From an uncultured Lachnospira sp. (GTDB taxonomy: Bacteria > Bacillota > Clostridia > Lachnospirales > Lachnospiraceae), in the NCBI GenBank assembly GCA_947306285.1, contig CAMZGB010000027.1, positions 1 through 10,943 on the forward strand: 10,943 nucleotides of DNA, given 5' to 3'. The position numbers and the translations under genes are program-made. The first letter of the stretch is position 1. Every line of letters starts with the position of its first letter. This document shows positions 6,904 through 10,943 of the stretch, one piece after another. Under the pieces are notes generated by a model, which saw only the letters and a program-made list of their open reading frames with translations, made no database searches and was not told the origin of the DNA.

Positions 6904-8350
6904 ATTTTGTCTTAAGTAGATTATCGTATAGTTTTTGATATTTCTTGGCTGATGCTCCCCATGAGAAATCTTCTCTCATAGCTCTACCAACCATTGCATT
7001 CCATGATTTTTTATTATCATAGTAAATATGCTCTGCATATCTTACTGTATTCATCATTTCATGTGCATTATAGTTAATGAATGAGAATCCAGTTCCAGTA
7101 TCCTCATATTCATTATAAGGAATAACTGTATCCTTTAGTCCACCAGTCTCACGAACGATAGGAATTGTTCCGTATCTTAAACTCATAAGCTGACTTAAGC
7201 CACAAGGTTCAAACAATGATGGCATTAGAAATGCATCACAAGCTGCATAAATCTTATGCGAAAGTTCATTTGAATAACAAATGTTTGCCGAGAAATCACT
7301 ACTATATTTCCAGTCAAAATGTCTGAACATATTCTCGTATCTCTCTTCTCCAGTTCCAAGAACCACAAACTGAACATTATCATGACACATCTCTTCTAAA
7401 ACACATGCCACAAGATCCAAACCTTTTTGATCTGTAAGTCTTCCGACCATACCAATCATCATCTTATCTGGATCCACTGTTAAGCCAAGTTCTTTTTGAA
7501 GTTCTACTTTATTCTTTACTTTCTCTTTCTTGAAAGTCTTAACATCGTAATTATTATAAATCAACTCATCATTAGATGGATTGTATTCGTTGTAATCAAT
7601 ACCGTTAATAATACCAACTAAAGAGTTCGCTCTAGCATTCATCAATCCTTCAAGGCCTTCGCCGTAGAAAGGTGTTTTAATTTCTTCTGCATATGTATCG
7701 CTAACCGTTGTAATCACATCAGCGTACACTAATCCACCCTTCAAGTAATTACCATCCTCATAATCTTTAAGTTTATCAGGCGTAAAATAGTAATCAGATA
7801 AACCAGCAATATCTTGAACAGTCTCAACATCCCAAACACCCTGGAACTTCAAGTTATGAATTGTCATTATAGACTTTATTCCTCTAAAGAATTCATTTGA
7901 AGCAAACGAATCATGTAAATAAACCGGAATAAGTCCAGTCTGCCAATCATGACAATGAATAATGTCTGGTCTGAAATCAATAATAGGAAGAATGCTTAAA
8001 ACTGATTTTGAAAAGAATGCAAATTTTTCCAAATCATATTTAATATCACTATATGGAAATGGTCCACTGAAATAGTACTCGTTATCTACAAAATAAAAAG
8101 TAACACCCTCATACTCCATTTTGAGGATACCTACATACTGATTTCTCCAAGACAAATCCATATAAAAGCTATCAACAAATTCCATCTTATCAGTCCATTT
8201 TTCATCTATGCACTGATACTTTGGAAGGATAACTCTAACATCATATTTATTTTTATCATAAAACTTTGGCAAAGAACCAACAACGTCCGCTAAACCGCCC
8301 GTCTTTACAAAAGGTACGCATTCGGATGCTGCGAATAAAATCTTTTTCAT
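6902..8350 (-). CDS. glgA: Glycogen (starch) synthase, ADP-glucose type, GT5
   Basis: A cytosolic GT-B glycosyltransferase of family GT5 that transfers glucose from ADP-glucose to the growing alpha-1,4-glucan. The N-terminal domain has the ADP-glucose-binding KTGGLADVVG (16-25), IHCHDWQTG (131-139) and HNLKFQGVW (165-173). The C-terminal domain contains GMVGRLTDQKGLD, and PSLFEPCGLSQL (377-388), including the expected catalytic Glu381, then ETGGLKDTV. The 482-residue length is normal. GGAGG (8356-8360) lies five bases before the ATG. It follows the FHA gene by 31 nt and is probably cotranscribed with it. No glgB, glgC or glgD is in the window, so the pathway must be completed elsewhere. It ends in a convergent terminator with rqcH. 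Confidence 0.96.
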   Translation of the reverse strand: MKKILFAASECVPFVKTGGLADVVGSLPKFYDKNKYDVRVILPKYQCIDEKWTDKMEFVDSFYMDLSWRNQYVGILKMEYEGVTFYFVDNEYYFSGPFPYSDIKYDLEKFAFFSKSVLSILPIIDFRPDIIHCHDWQTGLIPVYLHDSFASNEFFRGIKSIMTIHNLKFQGVWDVETVQDIAGLSDYYFTPDKLKDYEDGNYLKGGLVYADVITTVSDTYAEEIKTPFYGEGLEGLMNARANSLVGIINGIDYNEYNPSNDELIYNNYDVKTFKKEKVKNKVELQKELGLTVDPDKMMIGMVGRLTDQKGLDLVACVLEEMCHDNVQFVVLGTGEERYENMFRHFDWKYSSDFSANICYSNELSHKIYAACDAFLMPSLFEPCGLSQLMSLRYGTIPIVRETGGLKDTVIPYNEYEDTGTGFSFINYNAHEMMNTVRYAEHIYYDNKKSWNAMVGRAMREDFSWGASAKKYQKLYDNLLKTK

Positions 8351-8381
8351 TTAAGCCTCCAATCAATAGTTCTATCTCAAA

Positions 8382-9125
8382 CTAGTTGATGTAAACAAGC
8401 AATTTTTCCTTATCAGACAATTCAATCTCATATCCATCTCTTACTTCATAGTAAACCTTTGATCTAAGAGGTGTGCCATTTAATTTTGTTCCATTTGTAG
8501 AATCATAATCGGCAATTCTATATTTACCATCTTTATAAGAAATAACTACATGAATCTTTGAAATATAACTCTCTGGGATTTCAATATTTGTACCCTCACG
8601 TCCAATTGTAAAAGGAGTTTTCTTAATTGGATACTTTTTATTGTCATATACAATAATAGCTTCTTGATTTTCATCATTAACAGCTTTTGAAATACCCCTA
8701 GTTCTAGCTTTCTTAGACATCTGTTTTTTCTTAATCTCTAAGTTATATTCTGTAAATGGATTTACAACCATGCCACGGATATTGTCACACTCTTCAATAT
8801 ATTTATATATTTTTCCAGAGTTAATTCTCACAAAAGAAAATGTATCTAGGTAATCCTGTGGAATTTGTTCAAAAGAGGTAAATACCGGAATAAGTCTTGC
8901 TCTTCCATCATCTTTTACCACATCAAATTGAACGTCTATTCCCTCTAATACTTCGCCTTGAATAGATGTAGTCTTAGTGCTAACTTTACCTGGCACCAAA
9001 ACTGCCGCTTTTTGAAGTAAAGTTACAATGTCTTTCTTTTTAACTTCCTTATCTGGTTTTTTATTATAGCGTTTAATTAATTCCTCAATATCGCGAATTA
9101 AATCCATATTATAGTTCTCTGACAT
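8382..9125 (-). CDS. SseB-like N-terminal domain / FHA domain protein
   Basis: A 247-residue cytosolic protein with two recognisable parts. Residues about 30-131 resemble the SseB N-terminal domain, with RLIPVFTSFEQIP (77-89) and GMVVNPFTEYNLEI (118-131). A basic linker (132-145, rich in Lys and Arg) leads to a C-terminal FHA domain (about 155-247). There the phosphothreonine-binding hallmarks are intact: GR at 175-176, S189-x-x-H192, and STNG at 209-212. The N-terminal 30 residues are charged and helical. No signal peptide or membrane segment is seen. It has its own promoter and lies 31 nt upstream of glgA, so it may respond to Ser/Thr phosphorylation and regulate glycogen synthesis, but that role is inferred only from position. 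AAGGAGA lies about nine to ten bases upstream of the ATG. The FHA call is firm; the SseB call is good but rests on motif memory. Confidence 0.85.
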   Translation of the reverse strand: MSENYNMDLIRDIEELIKRYNKKPDKEVKKKDIVTLLQKAAVLVPGKVSTKTTSIQGEVLEGIDVQFDVVKDDGRARLIPVFTSFEQIPQDYLDTFSFVRINSGKIYKYIEECDNIRGMVVNPFTEYNLEIKKKQMSKKARTRGISKAVNDENQEAIIVYDNKKYPIKKTPFTIGREGTNIEIPESYISKIHVVISYKDGKYRIADYDSTNGTKLNGTPLRSKVYYEVRDGYEIELSDKEKLLVYIN

Positions 9126-9155
9126 AGTTAAAAATCTCCTTACGCATTTTTAATA

Positions 9156-9184
9156 ATTATACTACATTTGTACTATATTTTTAA
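9156..9184 (-). promoter_or_regulatory. Probable sigma-A promoter of the FHA-glgA pair
   Basis: On the minus strand a perfect TATAAT (9156-9161) lies 17 bp from TTAAAA (9179-9184), a four-of-six match to the -35 consensus that overlaps the recN stop codon. The expected start near 9149 gives a short leader before the FHA gene. No terminator hairpin is visible between recN and the FHA gene, so readthrough from recN may add to expression. Confidence 0.65.
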
Positions 9185-10854
9185 GATTTCTTTGACTCAG
9201 CCTCTTTCTTAAGTTCCTCAGCATGTTTGATTGCCAAGTCCGAATCTTCAATACCGCCACTTAATCTAGCAAGTTCTTTCACACTTGCAACTCTATCCAA
9301 CTTCTCAACTTCAGAGTATGTTTTATCATCTCTAACTGACTTTGAAATCAAGAAATGACTATCAGCCATAGATGCAATCTGACTAAGATGAGAAATACAA
9401 ATAACTTGATTTTTTCTTGCAAGCAAATCAAGTTTCTCGCCGACAGCTGTTGCAGTCTTACCACTAATCCCTGCATCAATTTCGTCGAAGATTAATGTAT
9501 CTACTTCATCAGCACTAGCCATAACAGATTTGATAGCAAGCATAATTCTCGATAACTCACCACCGGAAGCCACATCACCTAATGGCTTTAATGGTTCGCC
9601 TGGGTTAGTTGATAACATAAACTCGATATCATCTATACCATCTGCGCTCAAATCTTTTTCTTTAAAATTAACTTTGAACTCTACACTTAAGAAGTTTAGT
9701 TCCTCTAATGCTTTTACAACTTTCTTCTCAAAGTCTTTAGCGCACTTCTTACGCTTAGTAGATAAATCTTTTGACAACTTTTCAAGTGATTCTTTCGAAG
9801 ATTTTAAGTCGGCTTTTAGTTTCTCTAACTCTTCTTCATAGTTCTCAATTCTTCCAACAAATTCTTGTCTATCTTTTAAGTAATCAAGAATTAGTTCAGT
9901 AGTCTGACCATATTTCATTTTCAAAGTGTTAATCGTATCAAGTCTATCTTCAACTTCCTTTACTCTTTCTGGATCGTACTCTAGTGTTTTATTATACTCG
10001 TTAATGTCCGTTGAAGTTTGGTTGATAAGCGAATCAACATCGTACAAAGACTTCTTGATATTCTCAATTTGATCATCCTCGATGCTAATTCTATTAACTG
10101 CATCAATCGCTTTTGAAAGTGCACTAGATACATTAACATCCCCAGCAGTCAAACACTCATACGCTTCAGACAGACTCTGCGAAGTACTTTGAGAATTGTT
10201 CATTTTCTTGAACTCTGCTTCTAACGTCTCATCTTCACCCAAGATGAGATTTGCAAATTCAATCTCTTTAATCTCAAACTTTGCAAACTCAACTTCTTTT
10301 GTCTGGGTCGCACTATCCATTTGCATTTCTTCTAGCGCTTTTAGAATCTTCTTATAAGATTTGTACTCATCAGATACTTTACCAAGCAAATCCTCAATGT
10401 CGTTCTTTGCAAAATCATCCAAAAATGCTAAATGGTTTTTCTTATAAAGTAGTGTTTGATGTTCGTGTTGTCCATAAATATCAACCAACAAAGACATAAC
10501 TGCTTTTAGAGTTTTAAGATTAACAGTCTCCCCATTAATCTTCGCAACACTTCTGTCTTTCGATATTTTACGAGTAACAACAACTTCAGAATCATCCTCC
10601 ATGTAGATATCCATTTCTTTTAATGCATTCGCTACTGACTCATTCACTTTAAAAGAAAGTTCCACTAGAGAATAATCTGTTCCAGTTCTTATCAAATCCT
10701 TTGACGCTTTCTCTCCTAACGCCAAATTTACAGATCCGATAACTAAAGATTTACCGGCACCAGTTTCGCCGGTTAGCACAACAAGGCCTTCGCCAAAATC
10801 TACATCGACTTCTTCAATTAAGGCTAAATTTTTCACATGTAAATTTACTAACAT
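9181..10854 (-). CDS. recN: DNA repair protein RecN
   Basis: An SMC-like ATPase that acts early in double-strand break repair, holding DNA ends for RecA-mediated recombination. The head domain has Walker A GETGAGKS (29-36), the Q-loop DIYGQHEHQ (125-133), the ABC signature ASGGELSR (429-436), Walker B LIFDEIDAGISG (454-465) and the H-loop histidine H489. Between them lie two long charged coiled-coil stretches (about 155-420). Length 557 is typical. The start is the family-like MLVNLHVKNLALIE; AAGGAGG (10858-10864) lies only three bases from the ATG, a rather short spacing. It is preceded at 30 nt by the end of a probable argR, the common Firmicutes order. No SOS box is visible next to it, so control probably lies further upstream. 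Confidence 0.97.
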   Translation of the reverse strand: MLVNLHVKNLALIEEVDVDFGEGLVVLTGETGAGKSLVIGSVNLALGEKASKDLIRTGTDYSLVELSFKVNESVANALKEMDIYMEDDSEVVVTRKISKDRSVAKINGETVNLKTLKAVMSLLVDIYGQHEHQTLLYKKNHLAFLDDFAKNDIEDLLGKVSDEYKSYKKILKALEEMQMDSATQTKEVEFAKFEIKEIEFANLILGEDETLEAEFKKMNNSQSTSQSLSEAYECLTAGDVNVSSALSKAIDAVNRISIEDDQIENIKKSLYDVDSLINQTSTDINEYNKTLEYDPERVKEVEDRLDTINTLKMKYGQTTELILDYLKDRQEFVGRIENYEEELEKLKADLKSSKESLEKLSKDLSTKRKKCAKDFEKKVVKALEELNFLSVEFKVNFKEKDLSADGIDDIEFMLSTNPGEPLKPLGDVASGGELSRIMLAIKSVMASADEVDTLIFDEIDAGISGKTATAVGEKLDLLARKNQVICISHLSQIASMADSHFLISKSVRDDKTYSEVEKLDRVASVKELARLSGGIEDSDLAIKHAEELKKEAESKKS

Positions 10855-10884
10855 ATTCCTCCTTCTTTGTGCTTCTCATAAAAC

Positions 10885-10943
10885 TTAAGCAATAAGTTTT
10901 TCCAAGTATTCTTTAACGCTCTGGCAATTGTCTGCATTTTTAA
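10885..10943 (-). CDS. argR: 3' end of a probable arginine repressor (partial)
   Basis: Only 18 codons and a TAA stop are inside the window, beginning KNADNCQSVKEYLEKLIA. This amphipathic C-terminal helix fits the end of ArgR, the hexameric arginine-responsive repressor, and ArgR is the usual gene just upstream of recN in Firmicutes. The identity rests mainly on gene order. An alternative reading frame crosses into recN and looks less like a protein. Confidence 0.45.
   Translation of the reverse strand, partial: KNADNCQSVKEYLEKLIA

Noticed and set aside
9166..9181. Two TAGTA direct repeats 11 bp apart just upstream of the FHA -10 box
   Set aside because: Too short and AT-rich to separate from chance without comparison to relatives.
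9530..9841. 103-codon plus-strand frame opposite recN
   Set aside because: Ser/Phe-rich antisense of the recN coiled coil; no support.
10281..10499. 72-codon plus-strand frame opposite recN
   Set aside because: Antisense shadow without a start signal or recognisable family.
10850..10943. Alternative minus-strand frame running from the right edge into the recN start
   Set aside because: It overlaps the recN ribosome binding site and start and reads unlike a protein end; the frame ending at 10885 fits the usual argR tail better.
1..10943. CRISPR arrays, insertion sequences, tRNA genes, prophage or defence genes
   Set aside because: None is visible; nearly all of the window is explained by conserved housekeeping genes with short spacers.

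Overview
This AT-rich window reads as a chromosomal housekeeping segment of a low-GC Gram-positive anaerobe. It is most likely a member of the Clostridia, probably Lachnospiraceae. The reasons are the gene set and order (yicC-gmk-rpoZ-rimO-pgsA, argR-recN, RqcH-type NFACT protein), purine-rich GGAGG-like ribosome binding sites, a TTG start, and a Pfam PF12897-type aspartate aminotransferase. The genus cannot be fixed from the sequence alone. No mobile element, CRISPR array, tRNA or rRNA is visible.

Layout. Positions 1-5022 (minus strand) hold a six-gene cluster read right to left: yicC, gmk, rpoZ, rimO, pgsA and a class I/II aminotransferase that runs off the left edge. The spacers are 8, 2, 62, 0 and 17 nt, so it is very likely one operon. 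A compact hairpin sits in the only long spacer, between rpoZ and rimO. Positions 5023-5149 are a divergent promoter region. It has two near-consensus sigma-A promoters whose -35 boxes are back to back, 2 bp apart. One drives the yicC operon; the other drives rqcH on the plus strand (5150-6889). rqcH converges on glgA (6902-8350, minus), and both stop codons lie inside one symmetrical bidirectional terminator (6874-6903).

The right half is all minus strand: the last codons of a probable argR (10885-10943), recN (9181-10854), an SseB-like/FHA-domain protein (8382-9125) and glgA. A good promoter overlaps the 3' end of recN and probably drives the FHA-glgA pair separately.

How the genes fit together. 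The left operon mixes nucleotide metabolism (Gmk), transcription (RpoZ), RNA turnover (YicC), ribosome modification (RimO) and phospholipid synthesis (PgsA). It faces RqcH, the ribosome-quality-control factor that adds alanine tails to stalled peptides. RecN handles double-strand breaks. GlgA makes the alpha-1,4-glucan of glycogen, next to a phosphopeptide-binding FHA protein that may be regulatory. I see no clearly new system. The most interesting signals are the mutually exclusive divergent promoters, the shared terminator, the SseB-FHA fusion beside glgA, and the absence of remA between yicC and gmk.
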